A stretch of DNA of 64,000 nucleotides from contig MU839097.1 of NCBI GenBank assembly GCA_030685235.1, positions 248,001 to 312,000 on the forward strand, written 5' to 3'. The notes under the pieces are model-generated. The model saw nothing but the letters and a program-made list of their open reading frames with translations, did not search any database and was not told the DNA's origin. A program made the position numbers and the translations under genes. This DNA comes from Copromyces sp. CBS 386.78 (Eukaryota > Ascomycota > Sordariomycetes > Sordariales > Sordariaceae). Below are positions 34,379 through 46,188 of the stretch, in pieces. Within the stretch, counting starts at the first letter, position 1, and the number at the start of each line of letters is the position of its first letter.

Positions 34379-36162
34379 GTTGGAGAGTGGGAAGGGATGG
34401 ATGGGTAGGAGACTTGGAACAGATAGATGCAATGATGATGATGTTGTGTGTTTAACCAAAAAATTGGATAAGTGGTGTCTGCTGGTGAGGATGCTGATGA
34501 AAGAAGAAGAAGAAGAAGAAGAGAGATCAAACTTGATGGGGTACAGAAGATGGGAAGTTATATAACAATCCAGAGGCCGAAGATTTCCATAGACTTTCTT
34601 TCCAACTTGACGTTACAGTTGGAGAGCCAAGGGAAGGAAGGTTGCATGGAAAGCCAATGCCGATGCCGATGAGGATCACGAGAATTCCGGGGAAGGGGGA
34701 CACCCATGGAAGACGGAAAGCGGCCGGTGTCTTCGGGATGATGGCCCATTGCTGCGACGATCGGCATCGTGGCTGGTGTTTTGGTGGGTTGGTGACGAGG
34801 GTAAGAGCGAAGCTATCGTGAACTTGGACGGAACAGGTGAGGTCCAACCCGTGTTCAACGAACCAATGCAACCACGTATTGCTTGGTTGCATTGGCAGTC
34901 CCCGCTCGAGGATCCATCGCGGCTCTGAGGAAGGACCGCCTCGTATAAGCTTTACGAGAGAGAAGGAAAGAACGGCTTTACCGATCCCACACAGGAAACT
35001 CTTTCGTCGTCAAAGTCGGGATTTTGACAACTGCATTGAGAGCCTGATAGAGCATAGTGTAAGCACCAACAACCGTGACGTTAATGAATTGACGGTTGTA
35101 GTGTACAGACTGACCAACAGCCCCCAACTTCGGTTCCATTCTCAGTTGAGATTGCCACTGTGGCTGTGAGAGCAGGTCCCTTCCACTGTAGAGGCAACGT
35201 TCCGGTTGGTGCAGTCTCATTCAGTCGATGCAAGCAAGACATTGTAGGTAAAGAGGTAAGCGACGATGGTTTCTGGGGCGGTGTTCCTGTGAATGTCCAT
35301 CTTCACCGTTCGTTATGCGATTGCTTTATTCTCGTGTTCCATAGAGTTCTACTTGCACCACAAGTTCGCTGACGCTTTGGAGGCAATGCGGTTAGGAAGG
35401 TTGGTGGCCGGAAAGAACTTGCCGAGATAGCTCACCTCTCAAAATAACCCTGTTGACTAAGCTTGTTAGCACGGGATTTCACCATGTCTTCAAGATGGCT
35501 TGATTCTCAGGCTTTGTGTGCTCTGTTTCCGCAGTGATAGGGTTCAATGTCACATCCTTCTCGACGGATTGAACCTCTTCCAATCAGGTCTTCGTTGAAA
35601 TTAAGGAGGTACCTTGGGCTCATTCGCCACCCTCGAGACTGATTGAAAGGCCTCTTCCAAGAACCAGGCCAACAAGATATCAGCATTGGACTCCGCTTTG
35701 AGATCGTCAAAGGCCTCGTTTTTGGGCTCAACCCGGAATTACCTCAGGGATCGATATCGATGAAGAAAGCCCATGGCCGGCATCGATTGCGCGCAATGGA
35801 TTTCTCAATCTCTTCACACCTGTCAGGCACGTGTATGTGCAGTGATCGATCGATGACGCTAAGGGTCCCTTCTCGCGCTTGCTTTAGCCAAAACTGTTTC
35901 CGTCTTCCAGTTGAAATGGAATACGAGACAGTCTTGTGTGCAAGTACGCCATGTCGACCATCCGAGGTTGCATCGTCGGCATGCGCACCGAATTTGACCA
36001 TGATCAGAAAGAGACCATGGTCCACAATTCTTCCCTGTCTCTGAATCCTTCCAAACTTCACCGACAAGCCGCCCATTCAATGATGCTTTTGCCGACTTGA
36101 ACTGGCTTGGGGAACCGTTTTCAACGTTCTCCGGAGTTCCCAATGCGGTCACAGCCATCACC
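34379..36162. other. Intergenic region, no gene supported
   Basis: Holds the promoter of the PIR-linked gene, including a GAA/AGA-rich stretch at 34,502-34,523, and about 1.5 kb without a convincing gene. Overlapping frames of 110-140 codons occur on both strands at 35,640-36,290. They have no recognisable domain, and the plus and minus versions mirror each other. A decayed gene is possible but cannot be shown from the sequence alone. Confidence 0.4.
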
Positions 36163-36945
36163 TTACACGCTAACCCCCTTCTCCTTAACAAAGTACCAAG
36201 TATCCGGCATCCCCCACTCATCACCTCCCCAGTTCTGACAGATGTTCGCGTAGGAATTCCACCCCAGCCCATCAAGCAGCTCAACAATCCTCAAGTTCAT
36301 AACCCGGAGCTTATTCCCTTCCACACCGTACTGTATAAACGGGCGATGCTTCAACCGGAACTCATAGCATTCATTATCCCACTCCCTCCCCTTTCGAACA
36401 GATCCATTGACTGAAACACGTCCCTCATCATGGCAATATGATCATCAACAAGCCGTATCCTATTGTCTGACAAGAACCCCGGAGCTAACCATTCAACTGG
36501 CGATGAAGGAGGTGAACTTAAAAAGAAAGGCGACGAAAGATAAGCTCGTCCTTTGCGCTAGCACGAACGGACAAATGAGCTGCCAGGAGCAATTATACAA
36601 AAAGGCCAGGATGTCGCGGATGAGGCGTCGGGCTTGGACGGCTTCGGTTTTCTCTCGTGGGAGGTGAAGAAGTGGTGGCCTCCGAACGATCTTCCCTTAA
36701 GTTCATACTGGTAGGTCCCGGCCTCGCCGTCCTCGTCGCCGTAAGGGCCGCTGGAGGTTATGCCGAAGGACTAGACTGAAGAGATGATATGCCCAAAAAC
36801 GTTGATGATGTCGTCGGGGAACTGGAGGAGGCGGATGCGGTCGGTCTTGGCTGTTCACGGAAAGGGAGGCGAAGATTGTGCTTGGTTCGCTGCTGCTGGG
36901 TTGGAGAGGGAGGTTGACAACGACGGCTGTCACTTGTTGAGACAT
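36163..36945 (-). pseudogene. Broken gene of a fungal two-repeat hypothetical protein family
   Basis: Minus-strand sequence starts with MSQQVTAVVVNLPLQP and ends with a stop at 36,163-36,165. Two related domain copies are visible in pieces. In the first, RIRLLQFPDDIINVFGHII is followed by a TAG (36,771-36,773) and then, in the same frame, SFGITSSGPYGD and YQYELKGRSFGG. The frame then shifts near 36,645-36,655 into EAVQARRLIRDILAFLY. In the second, IRLVDDHIAMMRDVFQ shifts frame near 36,415 into ECYEFRLKHRPFIQYG, LRVMNLRIVELLDGLGW and DEWGMPDTWYFVKEK. I recall this repeat arrangement from uncharacterised Sordariomycete proteins; function is unknown. One stop and two frame changes without suitable splice sites point to a decayed gene. 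Confidence 0.6.
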
Positions 36946-38307
36946 GCGGAAAGGGAGCGTTGGATCATTGACATGGTGGGGTTTGGTGAGGGTTGAGTAG
37001 TGGTCGAAGGGAGGGAGGTATGATGTTGACGTAACTGATATTGCCAAACCTCCTCGCAAGGAGACTTGCTTGAGTTTTATTCACCTGCTATCGTGGTCAA
37101 GGACTCAAGGCAGCGATGTAAAGTCAAGCTAAGCATTGTCGCCAAGCTCGGACATGAAGCTACTGCCAGGCGTTGAAGCTTAAAGCGATGCCTCATAGGG
37201 CTGGGGTTCTCACTTGATGAGGCCGCAACTTGAAAAAAGATGGCGAGGGAGAGTCATGGTTGTAGACGCTAGAGATGAGAGTCAGTATAAGAGTATAGTC
37301 ACCTCTAGCTCTGAGTTCTCATCCCCTCTTCACCGTCTCTTCAGATGCTGAATACTCCAAACCCCAGAATATCACGACGAAACGTGGGTTGAGGGTTGAA
37401 GAGACGAAAGAGTGTTTGCAGATGAAAAAGCCCTGTCCCCGCCCTCACAGCGCTCATCAAAGTTGATTGGCGGCCAATCTGACAGGCTGAAGACAGCTTC
37501 ACCCCTGTTGCCCAGCTGCCCTGGCGGTCCTTGGCCGTTCCTGGCGTCCCAAAACGGCGGGAGTGGATGGAGGTTGGATTTTGGAGAAGTTGAGTGTTGT
37601 GAGGGGGCTGGGGATGGTGGTGGCCCAAGCTCGGTTCCCCAGCAACCAACCGTAATGGTTCCCCAGCCTCCGTATGTAATCAAGTTGAACTGCAGCCTGC
37701 AGGGTCCTGGTCTTGTCCACTTCAATTTTGGTGCGTGCAAGTGTGCGACAGGAAAGAGCGCGAATGCAGGTTCCATGACGATTCCAGGACGAAGACCAGC
37801 GACGGGAGAAAGAACTGCCATGTGCATTCCCGTTGCAAGTGCAAATGCAAGTGCAAGTGCAACTTGTGCAGACACACAAGTCTTTCCTCCACCTTGAGTC
37901 TGAAAGTAGCGACAACAGCGACTCCCTATTTCGGAGTAAACAATCCCTCCACGACTCAGCCCTCCGGAGACCCAAGCAGCTCAGCTCAGCTCAGCTCGCA
38001 ACTGCTGCCCTCCAAACACTGTCAGTGCCTGTCCTTGCTTGCCCCGCCATCGCGCCTAGCTGTGTCGACGCCAGCCCCCCCGTTTGTTCCTGGCCCCGTC
38101 CAGGTCCAGGTCCCAGGAACTTGGCAATCTTTTTGTCGCCAGGCGCGAACCGCCGCCGCGCAACAGCTTTCGCCAATTCTTACATCCAACTTTTGCCAAC
38201 ATTGTGCATTCCTAGTATACTTGCAACAAGACGGAGGATTGAGCAACTTCTTGTCATCTTTCCTCGGCCTGCTCCGAGCTGGCCGTCTCCAGCAAGTCTT
38301 GCCCACC
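36946..38307. other. Intergenic region and leader of the b561 gene
   Basis: Separates the broken gene (-) from the b561-type gene (+), so it holds divergent promoters. A degenerate hexamer array of GCAAGT/GCAAAT units is at about 37,830-37,866. A short AGCTC tandem (CAGCTCAGCTCAGCTC) occurs near 37,978. The plus-strand frame is open from 37,735 into the b561 gene, but the upstream part looks like random Ser/Pro/Gln-rich sequence. Confidence 0.45.
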
Positions 38308-41105
38308 ATGGCGAACAATCTTTCACCGCCAGGGTCGAGTTCCTACTCGTCCAATACCTTGACGGTAGGCGATGGAACTTGGGACTTTGAGAAGAACTCG
38401 TTCCTGCTTCCCAATCTCCAGGGTCTCAACTTTGATACCATGCGATACAATGGTATGTGGTAGCAGCACATGCGACTGAAGCCTTCCATCCATTGAACAG
38501 GAGAATGGAACTAACCAATGCTCTCCCCATAACAGGCATGGGCAATCGCTTCTCGACCTTGACCCAATATCACAGTCTCATTCTCGGCCACGGAGTGTTA
38601 GCCGCCATCACCTTCCTCTTTATCATCCCAATCGCCGTCCTCATCGCCCGCTTCTACTCCCGCAAGCCGGGATACGCCATCCGATATCATGCATACCTTC
38701 AGGTCATCACTGTCGGTCTCAGCACCGTCGTCTTCGTTCTCGGCTTCATTGCTGTCGGCCCTCCCCGAAACCTCACAAACCCACACCATGGCATCGGCGT
38801 CGCCATCTACGTCATGATTCTTGTCCAAGCTTTTGGTGGCAGTCTCGTTCGCAAAATCACCGGCCATTCCTTCCGCCTACATCTCCATCGATGGATGGGC
38901 CGCGCTATTGCCATCCTTGGTATTGCCCAGGTGCCTCTTGGTCTGACGCTCTATGGGTCGCCCAAGTATACCTTCATTCTCTATGCTGTTTGGATGGGGT
39001 TTCTGCTTTTTCTGTACTTCATTCTTGATTACAGAGACAAGGGGCGTCGCGAGTACTATGCAGGTGGCACACGCTCTGAAGTTACTGGATACACGGATGA
39101 GAAGTCGGAGAGCCATCACCACGGAAAGAAGAAATGGCTCGGTCTCGCAGCCGCTGGTGGCGCATTGGCTATGCTCCGTGGTCGCAAGCGCAACCGGGAT
39201 GAGGAAAGGGCCCTGGACCGCAGTCCCAGCCCGTATCGTTCCCATGCTCCCCACGATGCGGAAACTGAAGTCATGTCTTCACATGCACATGGCAGGCACG
39301 ACAGCTATCACGACGACAAGTATACCGACGTATCTTCGCGACGCAACACAGGTGGAGGAGGCGGGTGGATGGGTAAGCTGGTTGGGCTTGGCGCCGGTCT
39401 TTTGGCTGCCAAGTATTTGAAGAAGAATCATGACCGCCGTGATGACGAGTATTCCGCCGTCTCGACAGAAACTGGACCTAGCCGTGTCCGCCCACCGAGG
39501 GGAGGTCCGGCGCCAACCGAAAGCGACTATACCGACTACACCGACTTCACCCGGACGGACAATCGACGAAATTCCAAGCAGAACCCGGTTATTGCTTCGG
39601 AAGTGGAGAGCGCTGCAGATGACCGACGCCCTTACCGACCTGGCACACCACCACGCTCACATGCTGGCCGTCGTAATTCGCGATTCGAGAGCACGATTGC
39701 CTCAGACTATTCTTCCTACGTCAGCCCTTCTAGAAGAGATGAACCCGAGAAGAAACGGAATAGCGGGGCTGGGAAGGGTCTGCTCGCTGGACTTGGTCTT
39801 GGCTGGTTCGCCAAGAAGACGGTGGACAAGCGTGCAGGAAAAGAAGAGGATCGAATCAGGGACGAAGAGGAGAGGCGACGTGAGGAAGAGGAGAGGCGGT
39901 ATGAAGAGGAGGAACGGAGAGCTGGACGTCGGAACTCCAAGTATACCGGCGATGGTTACCCAAGTCCCTCCAGACGCGACTCCCAACGTCGCCCAGCTGC
40001 TATGCGTCCAGCAGCACCAACAGACATGACGAGTACGACCGGAACTTCCCTTCTTTCGGACGAGTTTTCTTCCATGGAGCCGCGAGGACATGCCCCTTAC
40101 GACCCAGCGCCCGTGAGCGGCGGAGCTCGACCACCGCCTGCACCCATCCCAGTTGCAGGAGGTGCTGGCGCACCGCCTACGATTATCCCCATTACTCCCG
40201 GACCCTCGGGTAATCCAGCTCCTGGAAATGGCCCGATTGCCATGCCCGCCATGCCTCCCGACCCGCGCGGCGTTTTCTACCCACTGAGACCCCCGACCGA
40301 TACAAGCAGCAGCGACCTGACAGATGTCAATGCTGACAGGCGAAGACGAGAGGCCGAGGCGGCGGCCGCCGCAGCAGCAGCATCCGCCAGTCTCCTGGCC
40401 GCACAGCAACAAGAAGACGACCGGCGTCGCAGGCCAGGCGGCCCTTCTGACCAGCCTAGCGTCAAGGTCAAGGTGCAGAGTGACAGAGATAGGAACATCA
40501 CTCTGCGTAGGATGACGGACGAAGACGCCAGAAAGGATAACGGCAACAACCGACGACGCCGAGGCGACTCGGTCAGCAGCAGCCACTCGGAATCGGAGCC
40601 GAGCAGCGGCAGGCGGTATCGCCGGTCAGACCGCCGCCGCGAGAGCAGGAGTTCGAGCCAGCGTGGCAGAGCCGAGCGGGCCGCCGAGGCGAGGGTAGAC
40701 CCGACCGTCAGCCCATTATATCCGGCCCCTCTTAACACGGGTGGTAGCGGTACTCCGAGGCAGCAGGCGTCCCACGGTGGAAGCAGCTTGCCGCCGAATT
40801 TCGACGATCCGTTGTCTCCGCCCAACCCGGCGTTTGCGAGACAGGGGACCAGGCCGATTGGTGGGAAGGACTCGCCGCCGTATGCGGGACCGTCCGGGGG
40901 CCAGATGCCTAATGTCGCAGGGACGATTTCTAGCTTGGATAGTCCCGGACAATGGAGCGCGCTGAGCCCAAGCGGGGCGAGCCAGAATCCGAGTGGTGTT
41001 AAGAGGGAGGTGTCGAGTGCGGCGGAGAGGAGACAGAGGAGGAGGTTTGAGAGGAGAGAGGGAAGTAGGCAACGGGCTGCTGCAGAGTCATCACTTGGAG
41101 GTTAG
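38308..41105 (+). CDS. Cytochrome b561-type membrane protein with long disordered tail
   Basis: Two exons, 38308-38452 and 38536-41105, give 904 residues. The start ATG has a strong context (CCCACCATGG); the frame is open further upstream without a better start. After an N-terminal segment ending NLQGLNFDTMRYNGMGNRF come five hydrophobic helices (about residues 58-215) with His residues placed as in b561 haem ligands: SLILGHG, RYHAYL, NPHHGIG and LHLHRWMG. Such proteins move electrons across membranes, often as ferric or ascorbate-type reductases. The remaining 650-plus residues are polar and low-complexity: a His-rich piece, two Gly-rich GKLVGLGAGLLAAKYLKK and GKGLLAGLGLGWFAKK motifs, a Glu/Arg coiled-coil run, and Ser/Arg/Pro-rich sequence. 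Electron donor and membrane location are unknown. Confidence 0.85.
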
Positions 41106-42123
41106 TGAGTGACATGACATGTGTGTTGAGCCGTATTGGGTTGGTTGTTTGGCTGTTTTGGCTTTCTTTACACATATGGGCTGGGCTTTTTTATTCCCCC
41201 TTTTCGCGTGGGCTGTTTTTTCTGCTCTCCTCTTTGCTGGCTTGTGTTTTTATCCATGCCGGCATGGCGTCTGGGTTTTTTTTATGGATGGATGATGGAT
41301 GATGGATGCTGTGGATATCCGACCTGGATGATGGGTGTCTTGGTGCCATCACTTGGACCACACCTTGTTTTCCCAAAAAGGAATGTTGACGAGTCTACGG
41401 AATATGGACTCGAGATGTCTTGTACACATCTGCTGTCGATATAAATGATGAACGGACTTTACTACCAGTGGAACACCGTGACAGACTTGTGATGTATTGA
41501 TGCCTTTCATCACAGGTACGTCACTGTACCTTGCAGGAATTGACTTTTGACTCAACCGGGAAGACTCAGGGCGACATCGGGGCCTGCGAGATCGGATCCG
41601 ACGATGCCAAGTGATGTCTGTGACTTTTGTTACCAAGTACACTTGATAGGACTAAAGCATGATCAGTCCATATCACCAAACTATTGATTCTCGCCAAGTC
41701 CCGGACCTGTTGCCGTTGAAACACGCGGAATTAAGCCCGCGCAGACTCCCAAAAGTCAGGAAAACCCCAGGGGTGTGTCATTTTAGGCGGATTAGGGGCA
41801 CACAGGGGCCTGCATGTGCTGTCAACGCCCTGTCAAAGCAGGCCAAGCCCCGGGCATGCTGCCCCGCATTCCCCGCCATCGCCCATCGGATCGGGTTCGT
41901 ACACTACAGGTTCCCTACAGGCGAGGATCGCTATCACAGTAACCGAAGTATTGCATGATCGCGTCTATTAACTTTCTTATCGTACCTACGCGACGCGGTT
42001 CCCTCTTCTCCCAAGACAACTATCACCAATCATCACCACGGAACTACAGCAAACCTCACCACTTGACACCAACGCAACCGGATCCGGCGCCAATTGAGTT
42101 ACCGAAGACAAAAAGAAAACACA
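41106..42123. other. Intergenic region, no gene seen
   Basis: Begins with a T/G-rich stretch, with a GGATGGATGATGGATGATGGATG short tandem near 41,285-41,310, probably in the 3' UTR of the b561 gene. Ends with the promoter and leader of the Nnf1 gene. Confidence 0.5.
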
Positions 42124-42349
42124 ATGTCAACAGACCAAACACAACAGCTGGAAGCTGTGCCGTCTTCGTCGTCGGCAGCGCAAAGGGGGGGATCGCAACA
42201 ACCTCGGTCGCAACCACAAGAGACGAACCGTTACCATAGCCAGCAACAGCAGACATCATCAGATCCCTCCCAGTCTCAGACTCAGACTCAACAACAACCA
42301 CCAGCAGACCAAACCCAAATCCAAACCCAGAATCAGAATCAAAGTAGTC

Positions 42350-42384
<35 letters not shown>

Positions 42385-43523
42385 CCCGAACCATCTTCTG
42401 AACCCAGGTCCTCCCAACAACAGCAACCCACCCAAGAACAACCCGAACAACAAGAAGAACAAATACTCCCCGGCCCTCGCGCCACCCGCCTCCAACAACT
42501 CTTCAGTACCACCCTCCGGCACACCCTCGATAAGATCTCGCGCGACAACTTCGCGGCATGTTATCCGACGATCGCGGCGCGGGCGCCGGGGACGTTGGAG
42601 TTTGTGCAGAGGCAGATGGTGGAGAGGTTGGGGGTTCAGTGTGATGTGAGTTTTTCTCTCTTTTTTTTCTTCTTTTTTTCCCGTGGTGTAAGTGGATGGG
42701 GGTAAAGAGGATAAGGCGGAGAAAAGGGGGGAGGATGATGAGGGGAAGATGGGGAGAGGGGTGGGAAGGAAAAGCAGGGGGAACGGACGGGGAGGGGAAA
42801 TGAGGGGGGTGAAGAATGGGAGGAGGAAGAGGGGTGGAAGAAAGGGGAATGATGAAAGGGGGGGAGAGGAGGGGAAAGGGGAGTTGGGAATAAGTGGCAG
42901 AAGAAGAGGAGGAGAAATTGAGGTGTTGAAACTTGAGGGAGGTGTTGAAGCAGCGGGGGTAAAGATGAGAAAGACAGGAAAAGATGGCAGGGAGTAAACA
43001 AAACAAGAATATGAACAGAGGCTGACAAACCCCCCCAAAAACAACAGAAAGAATTCAACTCTATCCTACAAGCGCGCCAGGTAGTTCCCAAACTCAACGA
43101 GCTCGAGACACTAGTAGGCGAAGCGAACAAGAGGAAACGAGAAGCTGGTGGTGACGATGCTACTCCTCCGGTACCGTACGTTTTGTCATTTCCCCCGTTT
43201 TCTCCCCTCCAGATAAGAACTAATACCATCACAGACCACACACCCTCCCACCCACCACTATCCTCTCCGCCCACCTCACTCCCCACCTAACAACCGCCCA
43301 TTCCTCTCTCACCACCGAGCTCCAGCAAACCCAATCCGAAAACCACCAGCTCTTCCAAGAAATCCAAGCCCAACGAGCCGAAATCGAAGAGTTACTTGCC
43401 GTGGTAGAAAAAGCGCTGAAGGATGTCGAGGGGGCTAATGAGTTATTGGAGGGTGTTGTAGAGAAGGGGTTGGTGGAGGAGGTTAGGGGTGTTGATGGGG
43501 AGATTACGCAGGTTGAGGGTTGA
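42124..43523 (+). CDS. nnf1: Kinetochore protein Nnf1 (MIND/Mis12 complex subunit)
   Basis: Three exons, 42124-42645, 43048-43175 and 43235-43523, give 312 residues. The N-terminal 110 residues are Gln/Ser-rich with a pure Gln run. The Nnf1 domain follows: RATRLQQLFSTTLRHTLDKI, DNFAACYPTIA, then across the first intron KEFNSILQARQVVPKLNELE. The C-terminal part is a coiled coil (ELQQTQSENHQLFQEIQAQ, then EELLAVVEKALKDVEGANELL), as expected for a subunit that pairs with Mis12. The MIND complex links centromeric chromatin to the microtubule-binding Ndc80 complex. Intron 1 is 402 bases and strongly purine-rich; intron 2 is 59 bases. The ATG (ACACAATGTC) is the first in frame. Confidence 0.88.
42349..42385 (+). 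repeat. CAA microsatellite (polyglutamine-coding)
   Basis: About twelve pure CAA units encode the Gln run in the N-terminus of the Nnf1 protein. Confidence 0.9.
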
Positions 43524-44832
43524 GATGCACCTCTGGGTGAGGATTGGGACTTGAAGAGTCAGAGGGGAGTTGGGAAAGGAGGACGTGGAAAGAGAGTGTT
43601 GATGGTTGGTTTTCAAGCTATGGGCAGGTACTGGACCAACGATGCCAGGGATTGGATGAGCTGATGGCTTGGGCGGTGGCAGAGAGAAGAGAGGAAAGAG
43701 AGTATGGAATGAAGCGGCTGAGGAAAGCGGCTAACATAAGGAGGTCAAGAATTGTGGAGAGAAGAAACTGGGCATGCGAAGAGAAGCTGGACGGCAGAAG
43801 CCGTGGAGTGAGCGCGTGGCCGGCCTGCAGCTCACAGGGGGTGAACAGGATGATTATGGTGGGTTGGTCACGATGCGGTATATCAATGTGGCGTCAAGGA
43901 ATTAGTTGTCTCGAAGACAGTCTAGTTATCCTCACACTCAACAAGGAGGCGATCTTGGCTTGCGGGTTAGGGTTATCCGGATTTGGGGCCGTCATGAAGT
44001 TGTTACTAGGGAAACAACTAGCTCCTGGCTACATCCGCTTGGTTTAGACTGTCTAGCACGACGGCCACACGTCTCAATGAAGTTGGTTCTCAAATGATAG
44101 GAATGCTCATCTTGACCCCCGGGCACGCAGAACATCATAACTTGTCAAGAGAGCTGTTGCATGATAGAACAGACTCATGTCAGAAACAGTGTATCAACAA
44201 TGGTATATCAAGTTATATACGTGTATGAATGGGAGGATGTATATGTATGCATGGCCAAACTAACCGCTTGCCCAGTCACCTAGGTAAGCCGCTATCCTGC
44301 AGTACCCATCCATGAGAGCATTCTATTTGATATCTCGTAGCTATGCCGGTAATACAACGCCATGCAGACTAGCAGACAAGCAGACAGAATCAGGTCGAAT
44401 ATTTCACCCTGAACCATGAGGTCCCTTTGCTCACCCCTGCTGTCATGCCGCCATCCACCCATCCACCCTTCCATCAAAACACGATGCCAAACTCCAGTAG
44501 CCAATCCCCCTTTCCTTTCCAAGAAACAAAAATCTGGTATTGGTATAGTAAGGAAAATGTGGTCGAAAACGACGAGCTCTGGATTCGCAGTCTCTGTCTT
44601 ATGCTTCCAGTCAATGCAAACGGATCCAATCAAAACCAATGCAGGTATATGCCACTCCAGCCGCTCCGGTCAGTCCGCTGACCCCGGTATGACTGATGAT
44701 GATAAGAGGAAAAACAACAAAGGAAATGGGTATATGATAAAAGTAACACAACAGCACAACAACGTCCCACCGCAGCCCAAGCCCGAGGCGGGGACCGCCC
44801 GTATCCTCCAAATTTTTCGCTCCCATGGCCTC
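43524..44832. other. Convergent intergenic region, no gene seen
   Basis: Lies between the ends of Nnf1 (+) and the PH-domain gene (-). One frame of 167 codons (43,544-44,047) follows the Nnf1 stop closely but has no recognisable feature. A 10-base inverted repeat, AGACAGTCTA at 43,914-43,923 and TAGACTGTCT at 44,046-44,055, is present without other transposon marks. Confidence 0.45.
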
Positions 44833-46116
44833 TTAAAGCAATCTGTTTTCCACACGGATGACCTGCCATGGGCCGAATAGCTCGACTTCTCCATATGCTG
44901 GAGGCAGCACACGTACCATCCGCCCTGTTGCCCAGTCCACATACCATCGCTTGCCATTAGAGATAATGTAGTTGCTTTTCCGTGGACTCTTGAACAGCAA
45001 GACCGAGTAACAGAGCTTAGCGTACAACTGGTCGTGCGTCTCAGTCCATATCTGTCTCGGCCGCCATTTCCCTGTGTTTGGGTCGATATTCTCGTTCGGA
45101 TATGATGTTGTCGATAGCCGACCAACTATCGGGTGTTGACCGATGACTCCTCGCCCAAATGCTGCATAGTCGTCCTGCCCCTGATTTCCTCGCTCGTTCT
45201 CCTCTTCGTGTATCGTCGGTGGCCGTGCTGTGCTGTTTCGCCCATTCCTGTCGTTTTCCTCATCCTCCTCAACACTCCCGTTTGACGCGATACTCTGCCT
45301 TCTCTCGCTCAACCTCTGAAAACCGTTGATGTTGTCCTCCGGAGTCGGCCTTTCCCCACGAAGCCATCTAATCCTCTGAAGTCGTGGTATACTCTGATCC
45401 CTGGGAAAGTCTCGCTCATCGATAGGTGCCGCGACGTTGATAGCGGCAAAGATGCAATCAAGCCACTTGACAAACGTCTTGAGTTCTACACATGATAGTA
45501 GAAATTGGTCCGTCTCAGCTCGTAAACGGATCACATAGCGCCGTCTGCTGTTGTGTCAGCCATCAAGACTTCAACCATTTCAAGAGTTGTAAACGCACTT
45601 TCTGTAATCTGCAGCGATTCCGGCATCCGCATGCTGTAGACAATAGCCCTTCTCCAAAGAAGCCTTCTTAACCCATGGGGGACTGTCTGGCGAGATATCG
45701 GGGCCGTCGTGTCTCGGTGTAAACCATGTTCGTTCCTTCTTGACCGAGTAGATGTTGAGTGCTGTCCCCCTCAGTTCGACGTAGACCATCTGCCAATTCC
45801 GGACCTCGGCGCGTTTGATCGTATGCTCGATTTCCATCTTTCTCATAAAGACCCCTTCTGCGTGTATATCGCACGAGTACTTGGGCAGCACATCTTGTTG
45901 AGGGGCGACCGGTTTTGAACCCTGTTGTGATGTAGCCAATGCTCTCCTTTGCGCGGCCATAGCTGACTTCATGGCCGTGTCATAACTGGGTGGGTTCGCC
46001 GGTCGCGAGGTCATGAGTTCCCGATAGAACAAGTCCTCCTCCATCGACATACGGCGCGGGCGCTGCGACGCCTCATCGCCGACGGTGTGCTGCGAGAAGG
46101 CATCGCTGGAATCCAT
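44833..46116 (-). CDS. PH-domain protein
   Basis: Minimal model: exons 45599-46116 and 44833-45544 on the minus strand, 409 residues, starting MDSSDAFSQH. The joined sequence reads RNWQMVYVELRGTALNIYSV, then GYCLQHADAGIAADYRK, and after the intron RYVIRLRAETDQFLLSC and FVKWLDCIFAAINVA, a clear pleckstrin-homology fold split by the intron. PH domains bind phosphoinositides or proteins at membranes. The tail contains an acidic Asn/Arg-rich linker and a conserved-looking end (GKRWYVDWATGRMVRVLPP). The intron acceptor is a CAGCAG tandem, so two forms differing by one codon are possible. An upstream exon (46,189-46,343) probably belongs to the same gene but is out of frame with its ATG by one base. 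Confidence 0.85.
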
Positions 46117-46188
46117 GAGTCGACACCTTCCCGCTCTCCGTGTGGGCGGGTGCACAACGTGTGCTTCAACTCTAGCAGGCCTGGTTAC

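Noticed and set aside
35640..36290. Overlapping frames of 110-142 codons on both strands
   Set aside because: No recognisable family and both strands equally open; a decayed gene cannot be excluded but is not supported.
37735..38307. N-terminal extension of the b561 protein in the open upstream frame
   Set aside because: The upstream part is low-complexity and lacks conserved sequence, while the ATG at 38,308 has a strong start context.
43914..44055. 10-base inverted repeat as a possible MITE
   Set aside because: Repeat is short, with no target duplication at its edges.
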